From NCBI GenBank assembly GCA_021234155.1, contig JAJEKV010000015.1:5959194-6023193 (forward strand): 64,000 nt of DNA. Reading direction: 5' to 3'. The notes under the pieces were generated by a model. The model was not told the origin of the DNA. It ran no database searches and was given only the letters and a program-made list of their open reading frames with translations. Position 1 is the stretch's first letter, and each line of letters opens with the position of its first letter. Made by a program: the position numbers and the translations under genes. This stretch comes from Isoetes taiwanensis (Eukaryota; Streptophyta; Lycopodiopsida; Isoetales; Isoetaceae). Below are positions 44,221 through 56,863 of the stretch, one piece after another.

Positions 44221-44282
44221 CACTACCGGAGTAGGCTATGGCGGAATAAGATCACTACCGGAGTAGGCTATGGCGGAATAAG
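44221..44282 (+). repeat. 32-bp tandem repeat with CACTA-like start
   Basis: Two copies (44221-44252, 44253-44282) begin CACTACCGGAGTAGGC. CACTA-superfamily elements begin CACTA, but no matching far end was found in the window. Confidence 0.6.
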
Positions 44283-44997
44283 CTTTGCACATGACATGCA
44301 CAGGGAGGGAAGCACAGGGCGGAGGGAAACACATGGCCGCTAACCTCGGGCCTTGCTACAGCCAATCACATTAAAAGACTTGGATCAACATCTTAGCCGT
44401 TCATCTTGCTGTCAATCTCGACCGTCAATTTCAAGGGCCAATAACATAATAGAACGGGGATCAAGATCTCAACCGTCCATCTTGATGGTTTAATAAAATA
44501 CTGCTTGTGTTTTCTAAATATATATAATAGATTTTTATCTTTATCTTTATTTTTTTCTTACGGGGGCTACTTTTTCTCCCATTGTGCCCCACTCTTTTCT
44601 CCGCCGCCTTTTTAGATACGACTCCCTACCCTTTCCATACCCTTGATGTCTGGCCAGTGCCCATATATTTTTTCGGGGATGTCAGAGTAGCGACTACCCT
44701 TGAAAACTATTTCTAGTCGATCCCTTAGGTGGATTTGGCTGCAATTACCTGCAACTGGATGTTTGGCGATCACGAGTTGGTTTTGCTTGATCTGGCTTAC
44801 CAGCGGTTTTCCAAGGTTCTTAAGAAAGCAAAAATCATTCTCGGAATTTTAAATGATGGAAGGAAAAGGTTATATGCACACCCGAAATAAAACCCACAAT
44901 AGCAAAGGTCGAGATTGCTAAGAGCTTCAACAACTCTCAATATGTTTTTATATCGAGAGGCCCTGCATGCTAGCAGCTCCAGATAGCATAGGCAGTG
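44283..44997. other. no gene seen
   Basis: A mixed sequence with a T-rich stretch at 44525-44560. A minus-strand frame enters from the minisatellite, but its 44797-44990 portion is not recognisable. Confidence 0.4.
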
Positions 44998-46370
44998 CCA
45001 AAACTGTGGCATGTTGGAGCCTAGGTGGCATGTTGGAGCCCACGTGGCATGTTTGAGCCACCTTGGCATGTTGGAGCCTAGGTGGCATGTTGAAGCCCAT
45101 GTGGCATGTTTGAGCCACCTTGTCATGTTGGAGCCTAGGTGGCATGTTTGAGCCACCTTGGCATGTTGGAGCCTAGGTGGCATGTTGGAGCCCACGTGGC
45201 ATGTTTGAGCCACCTTGGCATGTTTGAGCCTAGGTGGCATGTTAGAGCCACGGTGGCATGTTGGAGCCTAGGTGGCATGTTTGAGCCAACTTGGCATATT
45301 TAAGCCTAGGTGGCATGTTGTGAGTCACCTTGGCATGTTGGAGCCTAGGTGGCATGGTGGAGCCCACGTGGCATGTTGGAGCCACCTTGGCATGTTGGAG
45401 CCTAGGTGGCATGTTTGAGCCACCTGGCATGTTTGAGCCTAGGTGGCATGTTGGAGCCTAGGTGGCATGTTTGAGCCACCTTGGCATGTTTGAGCCTAGG
45501 TGGCATGTTGGAGCCCCCTTGGCATGTTGGAGCCTAAGTGAGCCTGCATGGCATGTTTGAGCCTAGGTGGCATGTTTGAGCCACCTAGGAATGTTGGAGC
45601 CCACATGGCATATTTGAGCCACCTTGGCAAGTTGGAGCATAGGTGGCATGTTGGAGCCCGCGTGTCATGTTTGAGCACGTTCGAGCCTAGGTGGCATGTT
45701 TGAGCCATTTTGTCATGTTGGAGCCTAGGTGGCACGTTGGAGCCACCTTGGCATGTTTGAGCCTAGGTGGCATATTAGAGCCACCTTGGCATGTTGGAGC
45801 CCACCTTGGCATGTTGGAGCCCCGTGGCATGTTGGAGCCCCGTGGCATGTTGGAGCCCACATTGGCATGTTTGAGCCACCTTGGCATGTTGGAGCCTAGG
45901 TGGCATGTTGAAGCCCATGTGGCATGTTTGAGCCACCTTGTCATGTTGGAGCCTAGGTGGCATGTTTGAGCCACCTTGGCATGTTGGAGCCTAGGTGGCA
46001 TGTTGGAGCTCATTGGCATGTTTGAGCCACCTTGGCATGTTTGAGCCTAGGTGGCATGTTAGAACCCGGTGGCATATTGGACCTAGATGGCATGGTTGAG
46101 CCAACTTGGCATATTTAAGCCTAGGTGGCATGTTGTGAGCCACCTTGTCATGTTGGAGCCTGGGTGGCATGGTGGAGCCCGTGGCATGTTTGCCCACGTT
46201 GGCATATTGAGCCTGCATGGCATGTTAGAGCCCGCGTGGCATGTTGGAGCCACCTTGGCATGTTGGAGCCACCTTGGTGGCATGATTGAGCCACCTTGTG
46301 TATGTTTGAGCCACCTTGGTGGCATGTTTGAGCCACCTTGGTATGTTTGAGCCTAGGTGGCATGTTTGAC
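44998..46370 (+). repeat. 19-bp minisatellite array (plus orientation)
   Basis: About 70 units of 19 bp of the form GGCATGTTGGAGCCTAGGT, with three main endings (CCTAGGT, CCCACGT, CCACCTT). 19 is not a multiple of three, so every frame cycles through the same 19-residue peptide period, which explains the long open frames on both strands. These are not genes. Confidence 0.95.
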
Positions 46371-46705
46371 CAAGTGGACAAAAATTTGTCCATTGCACAT
46401 CCCTATGGCGGAACACTCAAATGATGATATCTTGAGTGTTTTTAACATTCGGGCTGATATTTGAAATGACAATCAGGGGACTTGTAGGAACATGTGGAAA
46501 GAAATTTGGCTTCATTTGGAACTAAGGTGATGGAGAGAAATTGGATATATTTTTCTCTCAATGAACTGTAAGAAAAAACCAGCAAATAATTTTTTGAATC
46601 CTGATTTCTATAAGGTTTTTATTGTGTGTTTTCAACTCCTGCAAGTCTAAATGGGACCTGAGATCATGTGCATGTGCTCAAAAAATGGATTTGAGGCATA
46701 AAAAG

Positions 46706-46824
<119 letters not shown>

Positions 46825-46854
46825 GCACGTTATCAAAAAGAAGTCGACCCACGT

Positions 46855-48480
46855 TTTGGCGGGGCTTTCCTACCGGTGCTCCTCAGGAGGGCAAATGCAA
46901 ATGCCTCCCTTGCGGAACCGGTTTCCCTATCCGACCGTTGAATTCTCCATTCATGTAACTTGCTTCGAGCAGGCTCAAAAAAATTTAAGATCCGTGGGAG
47001 AACACATCCCTCCATAAAGTGTCCTGCGGTCGGCCGGTTGTAGAAACCCAAGTGTTTTGTCGTTCGGGCAAGCATACAAAGGCTCGGAATGGAGATCCGA
47101 CCGCCATGTCGTAGAAACAGCGAAAATTACCCTAGGGACCAAGTTACGCGGTCATTTTTGCAAGCAAAAGAAACACGAACCCTCTACATGGCAAGATTCT
47201 CGCACCTCCGCTAAGGCCAATTCACTCTGACGTGTTGGACATGAGCTACTTTGGGCTTTCGGGCTTGGGGGTAGTCTTACGCCCCGAAACTTGGTCTCGG
47301 GGTAATGTCGATGTTTTCGACTCCGTTGGCGAGTCGGATCCGCGGTTCAGGTGGGAGAGTTGCGGATCCATGGCCAAGGACCTCGGAGGAGAGGACCTTT
47401 GGGACGAACTTCTTTTGGAAGGTTTTAGGGCTCCATCTTCTGGTGTCAATGCCCTCCCACTACCTCATGATATTGTGCAAGATCCTGGTCCAATCTGGCT
47501 AGGGTATGGCCTCCAAAACGTAAACCCTGTGCGTTGCTAGGTTATTGTAGGGTTTACGTTATGGAGGTCGAGTTTTATTCAGTTGCACTTGAGACATGGT
47601 CGAGAAGCTGCAGTTGAAAACAAGAAGCAATAGAAACTGACGAAATGGGATTTGGATTTACCGAGACAGGCTTTCCTACCAGTGCTCCTCCGGGAGGGCA
47701 AATGCCAATGCCTCCCTTCCCGGAACCCGGTTTCCCTATCCGACCGTTGAATTCCCCATTCAAGTAACTTGCTTCGAGCAAGCTCAAGAAAATTCAAGAT
47801 CTGTCCGGGAGAGCATATCCCTCCGCAAAGTGTCCTGCAGTCGACCGTGTAGAAACCCAAATGTTTTGTCGTTCGGGCAGTACAAAGGCTCCGAAATGGA
47901 GATATGACTTCGCCATGTCGTCCGAAAAGCGAAATTACCCTAGGGACCAAGTTACACGGTCATTTTTTGCAGCAAAAGAAACACGAACCCCTCTACATGG
48001 CAGTATTCTGCACCCTCCGCTAAGGCCAATTCCTCTGAACGTGTTGGACATGAGCTACTTTGGCTTCCGGGAGCAAGGGTGGTCTTACGCCCCCTCAAAC
48101 TTGGTCTCTGGGGTAATGTCGATGTTTCGAGTCCGTTGGCAGTAGGGATCACGTTTTGGGTGGGAGAGTTGCCCGTCGCGGGTGGCGTGGACCCTCGGAG
48201 AGGACCTTTGGGTCGAACTTCTTACGGAAGGTTTTAGGGCTCGCCTTTCAAGCGTCAACGCCCTCCCACTACCTCATGACATTGTGCAAGATCCTGGTCC
48301 AACTGGCTAGGGTATGGCCTCCAAAAGCATAAACCACATTGCCTTGCCCGACTTATTGTAGGGTAGTTTTATTGAGGTTGCACTTGAGACATGGTCGAAG
48401 CTGCAGATTGAAAACAAGAACCAATAGAAGCCCGACAAAATGGGATTTGGATTAAATCTCCTCCCTAGTTTTGCAATTAA
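46855..48480 (+). repeat. two direct copies of a ~0.8-kb repeat
   Basis: Unit 1 is about 46857-47669 and unit 2 about 47670-48480. They share blocks such as CTTTCCTACC(G/A)GTGCTCCTC, ACTTGCTTCGAGCA, GACATGAGCTACTTTGG and CCTCATGA(T/C)ATTGTGCAAGA. A partly open frame (LDMSYFG..) recurs but is broken in all copies, with no known domain. Near its end unit 1 has a hairpin: 47510-47528 pairs with 47549-47567, 18 of 19 positions, 20-nt loop. Confidence 0.85.
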
Positions 48481-48944
48481 AAGTCTAGAGTGCCTTATGC
48501 AGTTTGGGATCACTCGGGTTGGCCAATAGATCGAAACTCTGTTATTTCAGTTCTCATGGCTCCCCATGCATGTTTATAAATGGTCCACCACGTTATCAAA
48601 GAAGTCGACCACGTTTTGGCCTCCAAAACGTGAACCCTGTGCGTTGCTAGGTTATTGTAGGGTTTACGTTATGGAGGTCGAGTTTTATTCAGTTGCACTT
48701 GAGACATGGTCGAGAAGCTGCAGTTGAAAACAAGAAGCAATAGAAACTGACAAAATGGGGTTTGGATTTATCCTCCTCCCAGTGTCGCAATTAGAAGTCA
48801 ATAACACATTTTGTAGTAGCAAAATTTTTTTAAATGATTCAGGATCGCCAATAGATCCAAAGTCTGTTATTTCAGTTGCCATGGCTCCGCATGCATGTTC
48901 GAAAAAGCTACACCAGGTCCCAAGTGCAACTGACCACGTTTTGG
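48481..48944. repeat. centre of the inverted repeat cluster
   Basis: Contains two related AT-rich spacers (about 48440-48560 and 48765-48890, shared CTGTTATTTCAGTT and CATGCATGTT) and another hairpin copy (48620-48638 with 48659-48677). Confidence 0.7.
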
Positions 48945-51160
48945 CCTCCATAACGTAAACCCTACAATAACCTGGCAAAGCACAGGGTTTGCGTTTTGGA
49001 GGCCATACCCTAGCCAGATTGGACCAAGATCTTGCAAATGTCATGAGGTAGTGGGAGGCGTTGGCCTTGAGAAAAGGCGGAACCCTAAAACCTTCGGGAA
49101 GAAGTTAGGTCCCAAAGGTCCTCTCTAGAGGGTCCTTGGCCACGGGCGGGCAACTCTCCCACCCCAGGAGGCTGTGATCGACTACGTTAGCGGACTGAAA
49201 CATCGACATTACCACGGAGACCAAGTTTCGTGGGCGAAGACCACCCCTGCTCGGGAGCGCCAAAGTAGCTCATGTCCAACACGTTAAGTAGTGAATTGGC
49301 CTTAGCGGAGGGTGCAGAATCACGCCATGTAGAGGGTTCCGTATTTCTTTTGCTTTGCAAAAATGGCCGTGTAACTTGCTCCCTAGGGTAATTTATTTGT
49401 TTGGGACGACATGGCGAAGTCAAATCTCCATTAGGACTTTTATGCTTGCGAACGACAAAACACTTGGGTTTCTACGATCATTGCGGGACACACTGCGGAG
49501 GATATGTTCTCGGGCCGGATCTTGAATTTTCTTGAGCTTTTCGAAGCAAGTTACTTGCGGAGAATTCAGCGATTGGGATAGGAAACAGGGTTCAGGGAAG
49601 GGAGGCATTGGCATTTGCCCTCGGGGAGGAGCACGGTAGGAAAGCCTCCCCTCGGTAAATCCAAACCCCATTTAAAATCGGGTTTCTATTGCTTCTTGTT
49701 TTCCAGCTGCGGCTTTCGACCATGTCTCAAGTGCAAGCTGAATAAAACTCGACCTCCATAAGCGTAAACCCTACAATAACCTAGCAACGCACAAGGTTTC
49801 GTTTTGGAGCCATACCCAGCTTGATTGGACGGGATTTGCACAATGTCATGAGGTAGTGGGAGGTTGGCGCGAGAAGATGGAGCCCTAAAACCTTCGGAGA
49901 AGAAGTTCGTCCCAAAAGGTCCTCTCTAGAGGGTCCTTGGCCCCTGGACGGGCAACTCTCCCACCCGCACTGTGATCGACTCGCCCAGCGGACTCGAAAC
50001 ATCGACATTACCACGGAGACCAAGTTTCGGTAGGGTGAAGAACCACCAACTCCGGGGCGCCAAAGTAGCTCATGTCCAACCGTTAGTAGTGAATTGGCCT
50101 TAGCGGAGGTGCGGCAGAATCGCCATGTAGAGGGTTCGTGTTTCTTTTTCGCAAAAAAAAATGACCGTGTAACTTGGTCCCTAGGGTAATTCCCATTTGT
50201 TTTTGGGACGACATGGCGAAGTCAAATCTCCATTCAGGAGCCTTTGTATCTTTGCCCGACGACAAAACACTTGGGTTTTCGACGGTCATTGCGGGACACT
50301 TTAGCGGAGGGGATATGTTCTCAGGAGAGATCTTGAATTTTCTTGAGCCTGCTTTGAAGCAAGTTACTTGAATGGAGAATTCAGCGATTGGGATAGGGAA
50401 ACCGGGTTCCGGGAAGGGAGGCATTGGCATTTGCCCTCGGGAGGAGCACCGTAGGAAAGCCTACCTCGGTAAATCCAAACCCCATTTAAATCGACTCTAT
50501 TGCTTCTTGTTTTCAAGCTGCGACTTTCGACCATGTCTCAAGTGCAATCGAATAAAACTTCGACCTCCATAACGTAAACCCCTACAATAACCTAGCAACG
50601 CACAAGGTTTACGTTTTGGAGGCCATACCCTAGCCTTGATTGGACCAGGATCTTGCACAATGTCATCGGGTAGTGGGGAGGGCATTGACACGAGAAGATG
50701 GAGCCCTAAAACCTTCCAAAGAAGTTCGTCCCAAAGGTCCCTCTCCCGGAGGGTCCTTGGCCATGGGCGGGCAACTCTCCCACCTCCCGAATCGGCTGTG
50801 ATCCGACTCACGCCCAGCGAGTCGAAACATCGACATTACCACGGAGACCAAGTTTAGGTGGGCGTAAGACTACCCTTGCTCAGGAAGCGCCAAAGTAGCT
50901 CATGTCCAACACGTTAAGTAGTGAATTGGCCTTAGCGGAGGGTGCGAATAACCGCCATGTAGAGGGTTAGGTGTTTCTTTTTTTCGCAAAAATGACCGTG
51001 TAACTTGGTCCCTAGGGTAATTTCATTGTTTCTAATTTGACATGGCGAAGTCAAATCTCCATTCCGGAGCCTTTGTACTGCCCGAACGACAAAACACTTG
51101 GGTTTCTACACGGTCGACTGCAGGACACTTTGCGGTTTGATATGTTTTCCCGGACACACA
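48945..51160 (-). repeat. three inverted copies of the ~0.8-kb repeat
   Basis: Reverse-complement units at about 48945-49735, 49750-50540 and 50560-51160 (truncated). The hairpin recurs at 48945-48963/48984-49002, near 49753-49808 (damaged) and 50563-50622. With 46855-48480 this forms a large imperfect palindrome. Confidence 0.85.
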
Positions 51161-51975
51161 AGGCACCCAAAATTAAAACTCTACATGGTTTTTCCCATGG
51201 TTATGACTATAAAACCATTCTACAAAACCAATGCATGTTTGTGGGTTGATATCATTAAAAACCATATGTGGCTAAACTAATGTGTTCTCTTGTGAGGTTC
51301 TCTTGTGAGGTTTGTTAGGATGGTTAGATGAATGGGCTTCTTTGTAGAGTTTGTCAACGTGGTATTACATGTTGGTAAATAAATGTAGTATATTATACCG
51401 TTTTAAGGGTATAGTTTGTCCATGTGGTATAACATAAAGGTTGTGGATGTGGTTTAAAATGGTGTTCTTTCATGTGATTCTATAATATGGTTCATTATTG
51501 TGGTAAACTGACATGACTAAATGTCATGGTAAATGCACTAGTCATGCCATGGTAAATGCACATGGTTTGCAATGTGTTCGAAATTACTATCAATCTTAAG
51601 TGCATTTGTTTGTTCCAAATATGCATGGTTTTATTACGGTCATTTATAAACCAATAATAATAATGATAACTAGTAAACCAATAATGATAATGTGATTTAT
51701 TAACTAATAATGACACGAAAATTAATATCTTATTAACCAATAATGATAACCAAAACTAATAAGGATTAACCACTAAAACAATAATAATAAACCAATAATG
51801 ATAACCAGTAACCTTATGTGGTTTGAAGCATTCCAAGTTTAGCATTCCAAGTTTAGTAGACTAATTGCAAATGGTTTCTTATGGACTGTAGTGGCTTCTA
51901 CAAAAATTAGGGAGCAAGGGGATTTGAACCCCAACCATTTCCAAAACTCTTAAAGAATGATAAATTTATTTCCAG
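51161..51975. repeat. AT-rich degenerate repeat (GTGGTTT / AATAATGATAACCA words)
   Basis: 51640-51815 repeats AACCAATAATGATAACCA-like units. 51300-51500 is rich in GTGGT(A/T)T words. No coding content. Confidence 0.6.
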
Positions 51976-52275
51976 AAATATGCAGAAGCTACTTTGAGTG
52001 CTCCAAATTTTGAGCTAATAGTGCACTTGATACTGCAAAAAACAAGGATACATAAAATAAAACATGCAACAAAACTTTCAAAAAGAATGAATGACCAAAA
52101 TGTTTGGGCCAACCGTTCTGGATCCTTGAATCATGTTAAGAAAATGCTTGAAACTACAAGAACAGACATAAGCTATAACCCTTTACCTGTAGCAGATGAA
52201 GTGTTTACAAGAGTAGAAGCTGTTCGCCATGTAAAAGCAGATATTTGGCCATTGCTACAAACGCAGATTAAGTGA
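51976..52275 (+). CDS. unidentified ORF of ~100 codons
   Basis: Open from at least 51976 (KYAEATLSAPNFELIVHLIL; first ATG 51994) to a stop at 52273-52275. Composition is protein-like (SLNHVKKMLETTRTDISYNP). No domain is recognised and no partner exon is obvious. It could be a decayed host exon. Confidence 0.2.
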   Translation, partial: KYAEATLSAPNFELIVHLILQKTRIHKIKHATKLSKRMNDQNVWANRSGSLNHVKKMLETTRTDISYNPLPVADEVFTRVEAVRHVKADIWPLLQTQIK

Positions 52276-53159
52276 AAAAGCTGATCTCATGTTTAAATAA
52301 AAAATAGTAAGAATGGGAGCCTCTGAAGCTTATCTTTATATTATTCTAAATCAGGCTTCAGATCTCACCGCGAAGTCCTCTCCATCGTGCATGCAAAATA
52401 GATCTGTGAAACTATTCAAATGTTAAGGGCTACAAGATAAACCTGGGGATTCCAAATAAATTTGCTATGGGCCGCCTAGAATACAGTTCGATGGAGCATG
52501 GCTGGATTCACTTCAACAAATCTTGCAAAGTAAACAGAACGTAAGCGGGGTCAAAATATTTCGAAAACAACAAAAGATCACTGGTTTCTTTTCTACCTTG
52601 GGATGAAGGAAGTAAATGTCAGAGGCTGCTAAGATTTGCCAAAGGAAAACCTCCATCGCCTGTGTAAAAAAATAGAAAACCTTCATTCACTTGTGTAAGA
52701 AATGAAGCTAAGCCGGAAAGCATTTGTGCTTCAGAAAACTTTGTATGCATACACCTTATTCTGTTTATCCTTTTTGGGTATCCTTTTTTTAGCTCCAGCG
52801 ACTGGTTAGCAGAGAACCCAACAACAAATTTCATAACCTGAGATAAAAGATACATGGAAGAGCTTATGTGGATTACCTCCTCTGTGACGTTTGAGCAGAA
52901 GAGACGAAGAGAATGTAGCTGCGGGGATCTGCTAGAACGTTCTAAAAGCAGCCTCATACCTTGCTCGCCCTGCCTCCAAAGTGTCCGAGTAATCTGCTGT
53001 TAATTAAAACTTAAAACAAAATTTAGAGAAGCTCCATTTGACGCGCTCAAGCTTTGCATGCCCGGGAGAAGAAAAAAGGAGGATGAAGCAAGTTTCTTTA
53101 GACAGATCTCTTAACCCTGGGTTTCAGATCCAGCTTCATTTCCGCCTTGTACACTCCAA
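52276..53159. other. intergenic; weak minus-strand ORF
   Basis: A minus frame at 52619-52957 (MRLLLERSSRSPQLHSLRLF) is open but unrecognised. No clear splice pattern was worked out. Confidence 0.3.
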
Positions 53160-53300
53160 ACCCAGTTCGGCTACATATCTGGCTTGATTTCGACCTTGTA
53201 ACTTCATATCCGGCTCTGAATCCGGCCCTGTGTGCTCATATCCGACCTTGAATGCTACAAATCCGGCCTTGATTACTCATATCCGACAAAGTATCAGGCC
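53160..53300 (+). repeat. degenerate ~25-bp tandem repeat
   Basis: Four to six imperfect units of the type CTCATATCCGACCTTGAATG. Confidence 0.65.
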
Positions 53301-55197
53301 TTGTTTGCGGCCAGAAAAGCCATGGGCGCCATGGCTATGGCGTCCGATCCTCTGTAAAGGGCAAAAAAAAATGAGCGGGAGAAAACCAAATAAGGTGGGA
53401 GAAATAAATCGAATTGAAACAGATCTCCGAGTTGGACGCCTGACCGTTACACCTAGTCTCCTCCGTATTTTAGCAAAATGCCCTCGTATTTACCTATAAT
53501 TGTTAAAATACCTTTGTATTTTAAATATTTGCCAAAACGCCCCCACCATAAAATAGTACAGTCGACTTGGTGCCAGTTCAGAACAAGGTTCAGAATAAAA
53601 AATATTTTGACTAAACCCCTCGTTAATTAGTAACTTAAATATCATGTGTTATAGTTAACATGTACGAACAATTAAACCCTTAGGAGAATGTGAAAGGAAG
53701 CTAGAATCTAAATGCCATTTCGCTATTGAAAAGATCTTAGAAATATTTGTTCTAAGTTCGAAAGGTAATTATATTTTTTAATCGCCTTGCATCAATAAAC
53801 ATATCTCTTTTCGCTTTCTTCCTTTAGTCCACTTATGTTCTTAAAAATTTGGTACGTGTCAGATCCGAAGAACCTTGATGTGACTAGATTTTAAAGCTTT
53901 TTATTTTCTCCCTTTCTAATTCTTGCTTTATCCGATGTTTTTCTTTCTTAAATCACATTCCCCTATTTTCCAGAGCTAAATTAAGTTGTTGTTATGCTCC
54001 TCATGTTGAAGCCATTCTTATATCTCATTTGTTGTGAAAATACCTTCTTGTTATGTGGAATGGAAAGGGGGAAGGCATTCTTGCCCGACCCACGACTGCG
54101 AGAATGGGGGGCGCCTCGACCCCTTTCCATTGCACTATGTCAAGGTAAGCAAGCTTGATTCTGCGGGTTTACGTGAGGCGATTTGTCATTCTGTTGAAGA
54201 ATGAATCAAGAAAATGATGGAAGACTCATCCACTTACCTTGACGCTTTGTGCTTGCATTGAAAGCAATGTTGACCTTGGTCACAAATCGGCAACAACAAA
54301 TCCGACTCTGGCAAATCAACCACTAGGGAAAATCGATCTACAAACTTGTTTCTAATATTTTCATGCTTTCTATTGCTTTTAGGTCTTAACTTTTCAACAT
54401 AGCCTAGGCGGGTTTTGAATCCGCCCTTGCAAAAGTGGAATTGTTGCCACTTACGCTTTTCATGAACAAAATTGTTACCTTTTGCAACTCGTTGGAGCAA
54501 AGGGTTAGGGGCCCCGATTTGAAATGGGGTGCGGAGTGGGAGTCGTTCTTGAAATGCATTTTTAGTAGTTAAGAAGGATTCTAAATTTGATTAAAAGGCT
54601 CGTTGTCCAACATGGATAGGTTGGTTGCTTACGCATTCTTCCTTACGTTCCAGCGTTCGACCTTCAACAAACCATCATCTCTTACGTTTTTCCTAGTTCA
54701 TGTGGCAAAGTCATGTCGGTTGTCCTCTTGATCGGATAGACGAGGAAGCGGATCTAGCGACTCGGATCTACTTCAAGACCTCTAGATGCGATGCGAACCT
54801 GCAACTTATAATCGATAATGGAATCCCCTGATATTCGAGGTGGGTTGCTCACCTTTTATTTGATGGTTTTCAACCATTAACATTGTCATTGCCTTATTTT
54901 AAAACTAAGGCAATTATATTGCCTTACAAATTGACTTCACTCCCCATTACCTAGAAACGAATCCAGAAGCATTAACACCAAGGCAATACCTAGTCTAACG
55001 ATGTTGGTGCGCCACAAATAACATATACTAGATAAGTACCCAATAGCACAAAATTTTCTCTCCAAAGCTTACATGACATCTAGACATCTAGCATGTGCTA
55101 TAGTTCCTAGTGTTATAACATCATACTATAAAAGCATGTTAGACATGATGCAGCATCTAAAGAGAGGCGCCAAGGAAAGCTAGAAGTGCATTTGGTG
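53301..55197. other. no supported gene
   Basis: Short frames only, for example minus 54234-54500 with a lone FCKGGFKTRLGY. No family is recognised. Confidence 0.4.
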
Positions 55198-56140
55198 CAA
55201 AATTTGGGCATAACATGATCCTCGAACCGGCCCAAATGGTATAAATTTTCAACAAATAGTATCTTTTAAGGGTAGGAGATGTTTCAATATATAAGATATG
55301 GTTCCTAAAACAGCATAGCGAGGTTGTATAATCTCGTCCTGCCCGAAGTGGTGAATTGGATTGTCACTCTAAATCCCTTGATCCATAAGCCACATTTGCG
55401 AATCCTAAACTAACTAAAATGACCTAATAACATGAAGCCTACAGTTCAATGCTCAAAAGTTTTTCTTTCTTAGGCAAACTCTTGAAGCTATAAACCATTT
55501 TCTAGATAATTTTCCATAAATATTCTAGGGCAACCATACCATTGAAATATTATATTACGCCAAGAACAAACATGCATGTCAATTACAAAATTGTTCAGGC
55601 AAAGTTTGGGCATAACCTGATCCTTGGACCCAAATGGTAAAAATGTCGAACACATGGTGTCTTTTAATGGTAGGAGATTTTCCAATTTACAGATCACATA
55701 TTATTTTTAGAAGCAATAGGAGTCAATGCTATGAGGTCGTATATAGTCTTGTCTGAATTGGTGGGTTGGATTGTCACTCTAAATCCCTAGGGTGCATTTT
55801 GATCCATATGCCACATTTACAAATGCTTCAAACTAATTAAAATGATCTAATAACATGAAACCTATGGTTCAATGCTCAAACTTTGCTCGTTTGGTCTAGT
55901 GGTAGCACACTACTTCTAGTAACTACAGGTCGAGACCGACCAAAATCACACTCTGAACTGTTGGGCATCAAATCCCAAAGATGTAATGTAAAGTGGTTGG
56001 GGGCAGGGCCCAACCGAGCAATGTAGTGTGATGCGTGGTTGCATGTCCAGTTGGATGTTGCCTAGTGGCGTGACGTTAAAACAACTATCTATCTTTCTTG
56101 AGGCAAAGTTTTAAAGATGTATCTATTTTCTAGACAAGTG
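55198..56140 (+). repeat. diverged ~400-bp tandem duplication
   Basis: 55198-55520 is matched by 55601-56140 (shared TTTGGGCATAAC, GGATTGTCACTCTAAATCCC, TTCAATGCTCAAA and CTTTCTT(A/G/-)GGCAAA). The second copy is longer only because it holds the SINE at 55884-56093. Confidence 0.85.
55884..56093 (+). mobile_element. tRNA-derived SINE-like insertion
   Basis: Head with a pol III A box (TGGTCTAGTGGTAGC, about 55892-55906) and, ~35 bp on, a B box (GGTCGAGACCGACC, 55928-55941), then a unique body. Comparison with the empty first copy at 55460-55480 shows an insertion of ~210 bp. No clear A-tail or target duplication was resolved. Confidence 0.6.
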
Positions 56141-56863
56141 CAAACATATATTGCAATAAAAAAAAGGACCACAATAAAGCTCAAACGCAGAAGAAGACTA
56201 TCACTTTTATGTTCAGACACTTGCCTTCATTGAGTTCTACTTTGGGAGTTCTACTTTGGGAGTCCACTAAGGGCTAATTTAAGGGCTATATTTGACACCT
56301 AAGGGAATTGATGCCAAGGCTCATTTCGTTCATTGATTTAACTACTGCACCATTGCCTTATCAAAAAGACACAAGAAGGTTCATTGGACGTGTTAGAGCT
56401 TCCTTGAAGTTATTTGTTGCTTTCATTTGTTATTTATGATTCTTTATGTAAATTAAATCATTGACATGTGCTCATCTTGGTTGCTAAATGTAGAAGGCCT
56501 TATGCTTTATCTTAGCACCAGGGTTCCCACATAATCGTTCTTTGCATGTCATTAATATGCATATGTAGTATCATGTCATGGCTACTCCAGGGCTTTGATT
56601 GTATAGTAAACTACGTAATCACCTAGTTCCGAAGTGTTCTCATGGATTAACATCACCTTTTTGGTGCATCTTGCACATACATTAAAGGGGACAATCTCAA
56701 AATATATTATTTTGGAATCATTGGGCACAAAAAATGTCCCAATTATTTGAACTTATAGTGAGAATTTGCATGATCTACTATTAAGATTATGATTGTCGAA
56801 TGTATTAAACTAAGACAATACTGATCAATTATAGAGGGCCCTCCAGCATATGCCCATTGATCA
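56141..56863. other. no gene seen
   Basis: AT-rich sequence without long frames or recognisable repeats. Confidence 0.4.

Noticed and set aside
44797-46416. Long open frames on both strands through the first minisatellite (repeating MPPRLQHAKVAQTC-type peptides)
   Set aside because: They are produced by a 19-bp repeat lacking stops in all frames; no start context, domain or conservation beyond the repeat.
51908-51945. tRNA-like T arm (GGGGTTCAAATCCCC on the minus strand)
   Set aside because: No matching acceptor stem, D arm or anticodon arm upstream; only a B-box-like match.
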